A DNA stretch of 64,000 nucleotides. Origin: Catellatospora sichuanensis. GTDB lineage: Bacteria > Actinomycetota > Actinomycetes > Mycobacteriales > Micromonosporaceae. Under the pieces are notes generated by a model. The model had not been told where the DNA came from. It made no database searches and saw only the letters and a program-made list of their open reading frames with translations. This document shows positions 30,829-39,411 of this stretch, piece after piece (positions within the stretch are counted from its first letter, which is position 1; every line of letters begins with the position of its first letter). Position numbers and translations under genes: made by a program. Location of the stretch: contig NZ_ML660192.1 in NCBI RefSeq assembly GCF_007483665.1, positions 8,660 to 72,659 of the forward strand, given 5' to 3'.

Positions 30829-33800
30829 ATGGATGACCTGCGCTACGAGCCGCCGCACCTGGCATACGGCTGGCTCGGGGCGCTCAAGCCCGCCACCTGC
30901 CTCGTCGTCGGCAACGTGCCCGACGACGACCGCGACGTGATCAGCGCAGCCGCAGCCGAGACACGTTCGGTGGAGACCAGCCCTTTCGTCTCGATGCTGC
31001 ACCGCGGCACGTACGCGTTCGCGCACGGGGGCATCTGGCATGTGCTGATCGCCGGCTCCGGCAGGCAGCCACGCGGCACCGACAGCGCACGTCGCAAGCA
31101 CACCGAGGACAGCCACCTGGTGGCCGCCTACCTACTGCATGAGCAGCTATGGGGCGAGGCGGGACCCTTCGCGGGCCGGGCCAGGTTCAAGCCACTGGAC
31201 ATGGTGCGCGCCAGAGGCGCCAGCCACGTCGGGCGGGTCAAGCGCGTCACAGCGGTGGGCGACGGCTACCGGTACCACGTCGACGTCCAAGGAGAGATCA
31301 AAACCTACAGCGAGCAGGCACTGCACCTTGAGGTCGGCGATCCCCGCGACCCCGAGTTCTGGCTGTCCCAGGACCCGGTCGGCGCCGCGGACCTTTCACT
31401 GACCCTGACATGGACGAAGCTGTCGCATCCGCTGACCGACACGCTCTACTCGTTCGCTTCCAGCAAGACGGTGTTCCGGTCGTACCAGTTCAAGCCGGTG
31501 CTCAAGATCCTCACTGGTTCGTCCGGACGGATCCTGATCGCCGACGAGGTCGGCCTGGGCAAGACCATCGAAGCGGGCCTGATCTGGAGCGAGCTGGAGC
31601 AGCGCGCCGCGCTGGAACGGGTCCTGGTCGTGGCGCCGGCGGTGCTGACCCTGAAATGGAAATCGGAGATGGAACGGCGGTTCGACCGCAGGCTGGACCT
31701 GCTGCGTCCGTCGCATCTCGCCGATCTCGCCCAGCGGCTGGAAGACGGCGACCCCGCGCAGATCCATGGCGTGATCTCGCTCGAGTCGCTGCGTGCTGCC
31801 GGGGGTGTGCTCGAAAACCTTACGAAGGTGAGCCCCCGGTTCGACCTGGTGATCGTCGACGAGGCCCACTACCTGCGCAACCGCACCAGCAGGTCCCACC
31901 AGCTCGGTCAGCTGCTCGCCGACTGGTCCGACTACCTGGTCTTCCTGTCGGCGACCCCCCTGAACCTCGGCAACGACGACCTGTTCAACCTGTTGAACCT
32001 GCTCGACGAGCGCAGCTTCAACGACAAGGAAGTCTTCACCGGCCAGCTGGAGCCCAACGAAGTCCTCAACGACGTGGCCCGCTCCCTGATGGACGTCGGA
32101 CGCACCGCGCCGCGCAAGCTGCTGGCCCGCCTCGACGACCTGAACGGCATGGAATTCGGGCCGACCGTGACGGACCGGCCCGACTACGGTCTGCTGCGCC
32201 GCATCTTCGACGTCGACCGGCCCCTCGACCACGACGAGCTCGCACGGGCACGCCGGCTGCTGGCCGACCTGAACGTCCTGGGCGGTGTGCTCACCCGCAC
32301 CCGCAAGGCCGACCTGCACGAGGCCAAGGCGATCCGTGAACCGCGCGCCATCGACGTGACCTGGACGGAAGCCGAGCAGGCCTACTACGACGCGGTCTAC
32401 AGCTGGTACATGGACAAGGCACTGGACCTGGGCACACCGCCCGGCTTCGCCATGCAGATGCCACTGCGCCAGGCGGCCAGCTGCATCCCGGCATCCCAGC
32501 AGCTGCTACGCGAACGCAGTCCCGAACTCTTCCTCCGCGAGGCCGACCTGGACGAAGTCGACCTCGACGACAGCGGCGCCCCGCTGGACCTGTCCGGCCT
32601 GGAAGGCAGACCTCCCCTGACCCGGCGCCTGGCGGTGGACACCAAGTACGACCGCCTACTGCAGGAGCTGCTGCGGATCCGCGACAGCGGCATGCGCCAG
32701 GTCATGATCTTCTCGTTCTTCCGGCGCACGCTGGCCTACCTCGCCAGACGACTGCGGGAGCACTTCGACGTCCGGGTGATGGACGGCAGCGTGAACATGG
32801 ACGACCGGCAGCAGATCATGCGGGACTTCCGCAACGGCGACTTCGAAATCCTGCTGCTGAGCGAGGTCGGCGCCGAAGGACTGGACTTCGAGTTCTGCAA
32901 CGTCCTGGTCAACTACGACCTGCCCTGGAACCCCATGCGCGTCGAGCAGCGTATCGGACGCCTCGACCGCTTCGGGCAACAGCACGAGAAGATCTTCATC
33001 TACAACATGCGCGTGCCGGGCACCATCGAGACCGACATCTTCCAGCGCCTCTACGACCGCATCGACCTTTTCCAGAGCTCCATCGGAGAGCTCGAGCCGA
33101 TTCTCCGCAACGAGCTGAGCGACATCACCAAACGCCTGCTCGACCCAACGCTCAGCGACACCGAACGCCACCAGGAGACCGAGCGGATAGCCATCGGCCT
33201 CAAACAACGCTCGCACGACATCGAACAGCTGCGCGCGTCGCAGGCGCAACTCGCCGGCATCGACAACATGCTCATCGACGGCTTCACCGACGCCGGCCCC
33301 AGCCACGGCCGCTTCATCGGAGCCACCGAAATCGAGCGGATGCTCGACAGCATGTTCAGCCGCCTCGGCGGGCGACGCCGCAAGCCGGACAAGCACGGCA
33401 TCTTCCACATCATCGGCTCCGACCTGCTCGCCGACCGACTACGACGCAGTGCGATTCCCGAGGGCGGCAGCCGGCTCACCCTCACCAAACTCGCCGCGCG
33501 GCTGCAGGACCAGGCCCCGCTGGAGTGCACGTTGCGACCGGACACCGCCAGCAGGTACGACGTCGAACTGCTATCCAGCCGCCACCCGCTGGTCAAACTC
33601 GCACTCGAAGACCTCACCGGCGACCCGCTCGACCTGAAACGCTTCGGCACGGTCTCGGTGCCAGGCCTACCGGCAGGCCGGCACTACCTGGTCACCGTCG
33701 ACCTCGCCGAGACGACCGGCCTACGGCCGATGCTTGAACTCTGGGCCACCGCAGTCGACCTGACGACTTTGGAGGAAGACCACGAAGTCGGCACCACCCT

Positions 33801-34188
33801 GCTGACCGCGCTCGCCGAAGGAACCCTGACCGACGGGCTGCCCGCCACCCCAGCCGGCGTCCAGCGCGCCTGGCAGGCTGCGCAGCGCTGCGCTTTCCTG
33901 CGGCAGCAGGCCGTCGAGCAGACCCGCGGGCAGGAGAACACGGCACTGGTGGACGGCCGGATCCGGGCCGGCGAAAGCTCGCTGGACCTGCAGATCCGCA
34001 AGACGGCCCTGCTCCTCCTACGCGCGACCGTTGAAAAGCAGGCTGACAGCATCATTCGCCTTCATGACGGCCGGCTGCGCAACCTGCAGACACAGCGCCA
34101 GGGGATCAAAGGAAAGCTGCTCGGCCGCAAGGAGCTGAGCATCTCGCTGACACCTGTCGCCGTGGTGCTCACCGGACCTGCTCAGTGA
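30829..34188 (+). CDS. SNF2/RapA-like superfamily 2 helicase-type ATPase
   Basis: 1,119 residues. N-terminal ~190 residues unassigned, with a beta-rich SH3/Tudor-like segment (GRVKRVTAVGDGYRYHV). Motif I DEVGLGKTIEAGLI at 239-252, motif II DEAH at 344-347, motif III FLSATPL. Helicase C-terminal half with MIFSFFRRTLAYL, LLLSEVGAEGLDF and QRIGRLDRFGQ (about 707-717). The extended C-terminal third is helical and resembles that of RapA and DISARM-associated DrmD proteins only in layout. These ATPases translocate on double-stranded DNA to remodel bound protein. The stop lies 10 bases from the stop of the opposing Hsp70 gene, so the two units converge. Confidence 0.9.
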   Translation: MDDLRYEPPHLAYGWLGALKPATCLVVGNVPDDDRDVISAAAAETRSVETSPFVSMLHRGTYAFAHGGIWHVLIAGSGRQPRGTDSARRKHTEDSHLVAAYLLHEQLWGEAGPFAGRARFKPLDMVRARGASHVGRVKRVTAVGDGYRYHVDVQGEIKTYSEQALHLEVGDPRDPEFWLSQDPVGAADLSLTLTWTKLSHPLTDTLYSFASSKTVFRSYQFKPVLKILTGSSGRILIADEVGLGKTIEAGLIWSELEQRAALERVLVVAPAVLTLKWKSEMERRFDRRLDLLRPSHLADLAQRLEDGDPAQIHGVISLESLRAAGGVLENLTKVSPRFDLVIVDEAHYLRNRTSRSHQLGQLLADWSDYLVFLSATPLNLGNDDLFNLLNLLDERSFNDKEVFTGQLEPNEVLNDVARSLMDVGRTAPRKLLARLDDLNGMEFGPTVTDRPDYGLLRRIFDVDRPLDHDELARARRLLADLNVLGGVLTRTRKADLHEAKAIREPRAIDVTWTEAEQAYYDAVYSWYMDKALDLGTPPGFAMQMPLRQAASCIPASQQLLRERSPELFLREADLDEVDLDDSGAPLDLSGLEGRPPLTRRLAVDTKYDRLLQELLRIRDSGMRQVMIFSFFRRTLAYLARRLREHFDVRVMDGSVNMDDRQQIMRDFRNGDFEILLLSEVGAEGLDFEFCNVLVNYDLPWNPMRVEQRIGRLDRFGQQHEKIFIYNMRVPGTIETDIFQRLYDRIDLFQSSIGELEPILRNELSDITKRLLDPTLSDTERHQETERIAIGLKQRSHDIEQLRASQAQLAGIDNMLIDGFTDAGPSHGRFIGATEIERMLDSMFSRLGGRRRKPDKHGIFHIIGSDLLADRLRRSAIPEGGSRLTLTKLAARLQDQAPLECTLRPDTASRYDVELLSSRHPLVKLALEDLTGDPLDLKRFGTVSVPGLPAGRHYLVTVDLAETTGLRPMLELWATAVDLTTLEEDHEVGTTLLTALAEGTLTDGLPATPAGVQRAWQAAQRCAFLRQQAVEQTRGQENTALVDGRIRAGESSLDLQIRKTALLLLRATVEKQADSIIRLHDGRLRNLQTQRQGIKGKLLGRKELSISLTPVAVVLTGPAQ

Positions 34189-34198
34189 GCACGCTGCC

Positions 34199-35860
34199 CT
34201 ACTGCACCTGGAACGCCGGCGGCGCGTACTCCTTGTTGTGATACCACGGCACGAGCGCGACGGGCGCCTGGCTGTCGAGACTGGACAGCACCAGCCGGGC
34301 GTGGTCCCGGCCGCGGATCACCGGCCAGCTGTCGACCCTCAGGTGGTAGGCCTGTCCTGTCCCGTCCTGGACCAGGACCTGGCCGTTGCAGTAAAGCTTG
34401 ACCATCATGTCCCTGCCCATGCGCAGGCTCAGTCCGTCCATCTGCTGCCCGTTGAACATCAGCTCCAGACGCTCGCCTGACATGGACTGCACCCGGAGCA
34501 CCCCCACGCCCCGCCAGGGCAGGTCGGCCTCGCGCGCACGCCACTCGAAGCCGAGATGCGAACGACCGCTGAGCACCTCCCACGGCTCGTAGAACGGCGT
34601 ATACGCGGGGTAGACGGTGTGCTGCTGGACGAGGCCGTGCTCCTGCCACTCCAAGACGAAGTCAAAGCCTGGGCGGTGCAGGTTGAGCCGCTCGTAGCCG
34701 CCGGTGTCGGCGAGCCCGGCGACGATCGCCTCATCGGGGGCCACGCCGGCGTTGTCGAAGACCTGGGCATGCGGGAACAGCGCCCCGATGCGCCGCTCGA
34801 CGTACGGAATACGGCTCATCCCCCCGGCGAGCAGCACGTAGTTGATGTCCTTGACGAGCTCGGCAGCGCCGCGGCGGCGCAGTTCGTCCGGCGACCCGCT
34901 GCCGCGTACGGTCAGCAGCGCCGCCCGCAGCGCCGCCCACACCAGCTGCTCAGCCACGTCCATCTGCGGCCGGAACGCCTCCTCCAGCTGCTCGCGGGAG
35001 TAGACCAGCACGGGCAGCTCCCCGAGTGTGCGGGGCAGCACGACCGAATGCGAAGGCGCCTGCGACAGCCTCACCTTCGCCTCCCGAGCAGCCCGCAGCA
35101 GGTGCGCCGCCACCAGCTCCGGCGGCACCGGCAGGGCCGCCACGTCGACCCCCCGTTCGGCCAGGCCGGCAGCGAGGTCCGCCGCAATGGCCTGGTCCAG
35201 GCTGTCCCCGGCCATAGCGGTGCCCAGCGAGGCCAGCACCGAGATCTCCGGCCGCGAGCCGCCCTCGATGTCGAGCACCGCGATATCGAGCGTGCCGCCG
35301 CCCATGTCGAAGACCAGCAGGCGGCCCGTCGGGTGCTCTCCGTAGGCGAGGTAGCGATGGGTCACCCACGCGACTCCCGCCGCGATCGGTTCGTCGACCA
35401 GCGTCGAGCCGTCGACGGGCAGGTCCGCCTTGGCGGCCAGGTCGAGCAGCCGCCGCCGCTGGGGTCCGGTCCACATCGCCGGGCACCCCAGCCGTACGTC
35501 GCCACCGGAAGGCAACGGCTGTCCGGCGGCCGCGGCCCGACTGCCGATCTCGGACAGCACAGCGATGATCACATCATCGGCGCTGACCTCGCGGGTTCCG
35601 GACGCCGACGAGACCGCAAGGACGTCGAGATCGTCGGTGATGGCTCGCTTGACGGAGCGGACGACCTGGCCGATGGGCAGCCCGTCTGCGTCCTCCCCGA
35701 CCAGCAACGCCTCGCCCCGGTAGCCGGCCAGCGAAGGGAACGAGCGAGTGGAGCGACCCAGCGAGGCGATCTCCACCGGCAGGCCGCCGAACTTCTCCGC
35801 CACCAGCGAGGTCGATGTTCCGAAGTCGATGCCGATCGCGTGCCCGCCGGTGCCCGTCAT
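34199..35860 (-). CDS. Hsp70/DnaK-family ATPase
   Basis: 553 residues from the ATG at 35860. Actin-fold ATPase: phosphate-1 loop IGIDFGTSTSLV (9-20), phosphate-2 loop VFDMGGGTLDIAV, adenosine motif LLAGGMSRIPYVE. Beta-rich C-terminal ~150 residues lack a clear DnaK substrate-binding domain and lid, so it is a specialised Hsp70 and not the housekeeping chaperone. It starts in the stop of the preceding gene (TGATG), which ends in a GrpE-like domain. The pair therefore mirrors DnaK with its nucleotide exchange factor. Convergent with the two helicase genes; I infer joint function. Confidence 0.9.
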   Translation of the reverse strand: MTGTGGHAIGIDFGTSTSLVAEKFGGLPVEIASLGRSTRSFPSLAGYRGEALLVGEDADGLPIGQVVRSVKRAITDDLDVLAVSSASGTREVSADDVIIAVLSEIGSRAAAAGQPLPSGGDVRLGCPAMWTGPQRRRLLDLAAKADLPVDGSTLVDEPIAAGVAWVTHRYLAYGEHPTGRLLVFDMGGGTLDIAVLDIEGGSRPEISVLASLGTAMAGDSLDQAIAADLAAGLAERGVDVAALPVPPELVAAHLLRAAREAKVRLSQAPSHSVVLPRTLGELPVLVYSREQLEEAFRPQMDVAEQLVWAALRAALLTVRGSGSPDELRRRGAAELVKDINYVLLAGGMSRIPYVERRIGALFPHAQVFDNAGVAPDEAIVAGLADTGGYERLNLHRPGFDFVLEWQEHGLVQQHTVYPAYTPFYEPWEVLSGRSHLGFEWRAREADLPWRGVGVLRVQSMSGERLELMFNGQQMDGLSLRMGRDMMVKLYCNGQVLVQDGTGQAYHLRVDSWPVIRGRDHARLVLSSLDSQAPVALVPWYHNKEYAPPAFQVQ

Positions 35861-37983
35861 CAAACTCCCCCAGTCGCCACCACCAGTGCCTTGGCCACCA
35901 GAATGGACTCGCCGGAAGTCCGCCACCAATAGCCTGGACGGACAACATCCACTGGCGAACCAGCCTCCGGAGGGTCGAGAAGCGCCTCATGCGTCTGCCG
36001 GTCGAAAGCCGCTCTTTCGCCGACGGCACCCACCGCTTCGAGGTCTTGCGCAGCGACCAGACCGCGCACCCGCTCGACGAGTACGCGAGCGTCCGAGCCG
36101 TTGACCGCCAGCTCCTCCACCTCGGCGGCCAGCGCGGCCAGCGCACGCACCACGTCGATTCTGACCTGCCGCTCCTGCGACGCCCGCAGCTTCACCGCGT
36201 GCGCGTGCTGCGCGCGCACCGTCTCCTCCAACCGGCCGTAGCGCTCGGCGAGCTCGCGCTCCTTGGCCTCTGCGGCCATGGCCGTGTCGAGTGCCGCTGC
36301 GGCCTCGGCGCGCGCCCTGGCGAGCTCACCTTCGAGAGCTGTGATCCGGGTCTGGCCGGACAACGCCTGAACCCATCCGCGTGCGACAGGTTCATCTGCC
36401 GCCACCCGGCGAAGCGCCTCGGCAACACTGTCCGCCGGAAGTTGAGCCGCGAACTCACGTGGCAGCCCGAGCAGGAACGCCAGCCCGGTGCGGGTGGCCA
36501 CCGTGGACAGCTCCCGGCCCACCAGCGGCGCCAAGACCTGCTCGGCGACGGCCGCCTGCGAGGTGACGGCCCCCAGCGGACCCGCAGCGCACGCAACGAG
36601 GTCCCGCAGTGACGCCCCGGCCCACCACATCCGGGCGGTGACCTGCTCCGGTGCGAGCCGACCCGCCGCTGCGACCACGGCGGCCCGCGGTCCCTTCACC
36701 GTCCATGGCAGGCAGGCCACCACCGCGGCGACGCCCTGCAGGTCGACCGATGCCCGGCCCTCCGGCGGAACCTGTGGCAGCAGGCGCGCCAGCGCACCTG
36801 CCGCCGCTTCCAACGCCGCCGCATCCGGCTGCCGGCCGTCCGCGACGAAGCCGGCCACTTGGACGAGCGAACCGAGTCCCGGCACAGCCACCCGCGCCGA
36901 CACCCGGCGTATCAGCCAGGCCGCCGCCGTGCGGCACGCCGGGTCCGGTTCCCGCTGCGCCGAGATCTCAGCCGACGCGCCCGCGAGAAGCGACTCGACG
37001 ACGGCCTCGTCGGCCGGCGGCAGGTCAGCGCCGTCGATCATGTCGTCGTGCTTGGGTAGCGCCAGCAGCAGCACCGATATCGGCCGGTGATGCGGGGACG
37101 CCAGCAGCGAGGCGATCACCGCCTTGGACAGCCCGCTCATCCGCGCGCCAGTCCTCAGCGGGTGCCGGACCAGGTCACTGACGTCGGCGTTCTCGACTCC
37201 GATCGCCTCGGCGAGCACTTCGGCCAAGGAGCCCGACAACGCCCTCGGCGCGACCTCGGCAGCGGGCGCCACGACGGCTGGCGGTGCGACCGTCGCCGCC
37301 TCGGCGTCCGGAGTCGCCACCTCCGCGGCGGGCGCTGGTGCGGCCTCATCGGTGTCCGGAGGCGCCAGCTCTGCGGCTGACGCCGGTGCGGCCTCCTCGG
37401 CGTCCGGAGGCGCCACCTCTGCAGCCGGCGCCGCCCCCTCGATGTCGGAAGGCGCCACCCCTGCGGCAGTCGCCGGTGCCGAGTGACCTCCAGGGTGATC
37501 ACCCTTCGCGGTCGCCGCGGGTCGCGCCATGTCGACCCACTTGTACGTGCGGCCGCTGCCCTTACCCGAAGCCGCCACATTCGGGATGGCAGCGAAGCCG
37601 CGTTGTGCCGCACTCCACGCGTCCGCCACGGCCTGCGCCGGGAGCCCGTATGCCTCCAGCTGGCTACGTGCCCCGCCGGCCGTCAGTGGGCTGAGGCTCT
37701 CCCGCAGCAGCCGCAGCACGATTGCCTTCGGGTCCGCCGCGAACTGCGCGGCCAGTGCCGCAGGATCGACAAGGTACAGATGCCGCAGGGAGTCACGGGC
37801 GACAACCACCACGCGGTTACCCGCGGTGATGACCTCCTCCTCGCCGTCGCCCCAGCGCACCAGGTACCTGTTCAGCTTCCCTTCGGCGCGGGAAAGCACC
37901 GTGCCCACCCGCACCGGCTCGGAACCGTTCACCGGCCGATGTATCACTACCTGCGTTCGCTCCACGGCTGAGACTGTAGACAT
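35860..37983 (-). CDS. Large coiled-coil protein ending in a GrpE-like head
   Basis: 707 residues if the ATG at 37983 is used; ATGs at 38010 and 38022 are possible. N-terminal beta-rich module (about 1-80; RVGTVLSRAEGKLNRYLVRWGDGEEEV) resembles a KOW/Tudor-type SH3 fold. A helical segment about 90-150 follows, then a Pro/Ala/Glu repeat linker (about 160-270) and a helical middle (280-520). Coiled coil about 530-620. The C-terminal ~70 residues (DLEAVGAVGERAAFDRQTHE, then VDVVRPGYWW and ILVAKALVV) match the GrpE beta-domain pattern IEAVGExFDPxxHEAV, then VVEVLRPGY, then RPAxVxVA. Together with its coupling to the Hsp70 gene, this supports a dedicated nucleotide exchange factor with extra targeting domains. 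I base this on pattern recognition only. Confidence 0.7.
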   Translation of the reverse strand: MSTVSAVERTQVVIHRPVNGSEPVRVGTVLSRAEGKLNRYLVRWGDGEEEVITAGNRVVVVARDSLRHLYLVDPAALAAQFAADPKAIVLRLLRESLSPLTAGGARSQLEAYGLPAQAVADAWSAAQRGFAAIPNVAASGKGSGRTYKWVDMARPAATAKGDHPGGHSAPATAAGVAPSDIEGAAPAAEVAPPDAEEAAPASAAELAPPDTDEAAPAPAAEVATPDAEAATVAPPAVVAPAAEVAPRALSGSLAEVLAEAIGVENADVSDLVRHPLRTGARMSGLSKAVIASLLASPHHRPISVLLLALPKHDDMIDGADLPPADEAVVESLLAGASAEISAQREPDPACRTAAAWLIRRVSARVAVPGLGSLVQVAGFVADGRQPDAAALEAAAGALARLLPQVPPEGRASVDLQGVAAVVACLPWTVKGPRAAVVAAAGRLAPEQVTARMWWAGASLRDLVACAAGPLGAVTSQAAVAEQVLAPLVGRELSTVATRTGLAFLLGLPREFAAQLPADSVAEALRRVAADEPVARGWVQALSGQTRITALEGELARARAEAAAALDTAMAAEAKERELAERYGRLEETVRAQHAHAVKLRASQERQVRIDVVRALAALAAEVEELAVNGSDARVLVERVRGLVAAQDLEAVGAVGERAAFDRQTHEALLDPPEAGSPVDVVRPGYWWRTSGESILVAKALVVATGGV
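37245..37470. repeat. Imperfect tandem repeats coding for a Pro/Ala/Glu linker
   Basis: About three to four imperfect 48-base units encode blocks such as AAEVAPPDAEEAAPAS and AAELAPPDTDEAAPAP in the GrpE-like protein. A flexible acidic spacer between the N-terminal module and the helical middle is likely. Copy number may vary between strains. Confidence 0.7.
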
Positions 37984-38039
37984 GACCACCGCCCGTTCAC
38001 GATCCGCCATCGGCGCGAACAATCTCGGCCAGGCGCCGA

Positions 38040-38330
38040 TCTCCAGTACTACGGACGCAGCGGGAGAGCCGGTGCAGCATGATCCGGGCGATCAACGCCA
38101 CGGAATCCGGCAACCGGCATTGCTTCTCGGCGGCCCGATGGCGAAGCAGGCGTCCTGGACCACCGAATGCTCGCTCGATCTCCCAGCGTATGACCAACCC
38201 GAACAAACGCCGGAGGATCGGCATGTCCGAGAACCAATTTCCGCCCGTCCGGGGTACACGCAACATCGACAGGTCCGACCCACGACCGGCCTCCTCCGTG
38301 CCATGCATGGCCGCGCGCACGGCGCAATCA
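38040..38330 (-). pseudogene. Possible IS5-type transposase C-terminal remnant
   Basis: The minus strand reads FGLVIRWEIERAFGGPGRLL and, later, LPDSVALIARIMLHRLS. The RWxxERxF piece with a following small-helix tail is the shape of the catalytic Glu region of IS4/IS5-type DDE transposases. Spacing is unusual and the rest of the gene is missing. Confidence 0.35.
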
Positions 38331-38394
38331 TTCAGCGACGGCATGCGGATAACGCTCCGCCATGAGGCACCGCCACGCACACATGCAGGGCATG

Positions 38395-38640
38395 CGGTCA
38401 CACAGCCCGAGCCGCCGATGCGGCGCAGCGTCGCGTCCAGACACACGACCAGTGTCGACAGGCTCTGGCCCCAGACCAGCAGCACGGCCCGGAACCGCGA
38501 CCAGGACAACCACACGCAGAACAGGCTCGTCCACCGGCCGGCGATGACCGCCACGGAACCCCAGTCGAACGGGATCCACATCCCCGGCTCGGGCACCACG
38601 GCCGATAAGCCCGCCGATGACCGGCCTTCGCCACGGCGAC
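38395..38640 (-). pseudogene. IS21-family transposase (IstA) internal remnant
   Basis: The minus strand reads VPEPGMWIPFDWGSVA, then RWTSLFCVWLSWSRFRAVLL, then LVVCLDATLRRIGG. This is the integrase-core opening of actinomycete IstA proteins (EPGxWxQFDWG, then LFCAWLAWSRFR, then LDATLRRxGG), including the first catalytic Asp. Homology then stops before the TDN segment. No IstB gene is present. Confidence 0.75.
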
Positions 38641-38790
38641 CAGTGCCGCGGCGAACGCACGGCTCCCACGCGGTACTCGAACAAATCCTCACCCACCGGC
38701 CGGTGCGGCGGCCGTGAAGGGCCCCGGCAGGATCGGGCATTCACGTGGTGGAAGACGTCACACCGACCGCCGAGGAGGGACGAACGTCAG

Positions 38791-39411
38791 GTGCTGATCG
38801 AGCAAGCCGTGCCCGGCATGTCCGACGAAGCCGTCCTGCGCGAATCCCGTAGCCACCCGGAGGTGTTCGCGCAGCTGTTCGACGCCTACCACAGCGAGAT
38901 CTACCGCTACGTCGCCGGACGGCTCAGCACCGCGCACGCCGACGACCTGGCCGCCGAGACGTTCCTGATCGCGTTCCGGAGCCGGGCCCGTTTCCACGGT
39001 GACGGCGGTCATGTACGCGCCTGGCTGTACGGCATCGCCACGAACCTGATCCGCCGCCACCACCGAGACGAGGAACGCAAGTACCGGGCGCTGGCGCGCA
39101 CCGACGCCGCCGACCGGGCCCGCGCCGGCGATCACGATGACGACACCCGCATCCTCGCCCGCGTCGCCGCCCACGGCGTCCAGCGTGACCTGGCCGCAGC
39201 CCTGCGCTCGTTGAAACGCCGCGATCGCGACGTGCTGCTACTCGTCGCGCTGGCCGAACTGAGCTACCCCGAGGTCGCCCGGGCCCTGGACATCCCCGAG
39301 GGCACGGTCGCCTCACGCCTGAGCCGCGCCCGTAAGACGGTCCGCACCGCGCTGGGTGGGGTCGACCCCACCCGTGACGACACCCGAGCAGAGGACAGGA
39401 GGAGCACCTGA
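38791..39411 (+). CDS. ECF-type RNA polymerase sigma factor
   Basis: 206 residues from the GTG at 38791, chosen for the GAGGAGGGA ribosome site about 10 bases upstream; ATG at 38818 is possible. Region 2: FAQLFDAYHSEIYRYVAGRL, ADDLAAETFLIAF and HVRAWLYGIATNLIRRH. Region 4: SLKRRDRDVLLLVALAELSY, PEVARALDIPEGTVASRLSRA. The stop overlaps the start of the next gene (TGATG), a CU044_5270-type membrane protein that probably acts as its regulator. Likely directs expression of the lipoprotein/ABC genes that follow. Confidence 0.93.
   Translation: MLIEQAVPGMSDEAVLRESRSHPEVFAQLFDAYHSEIYRYVAGRLSTAHADDLAAETFLIAFRSRARFHGDGGHVRAWLYGIATNLIRRHHRDEERKYRALARTDAADRARAGDHDDDTRILARVAAHGVQRDLAAALRSLKRRDRDVLLLVALAELSYPEVARALDIPEGTVASRLSRARKTVRTALGGVDPTRDDTRAEDRRST

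Noticed and set aside
31396-32339. Open frames overlapping the SNF2 gene on both strands
   Set aside because: Same-locus shadows with Arg/Pro/Gln-biased composition; the main frame has motifs I-VI.
37997-38740. A 247-codon minus-strand gene
   Set aside because: It is a chance read-through that joins an IS21 IstA scrap with another transposase-like scrap; treated as two relics.
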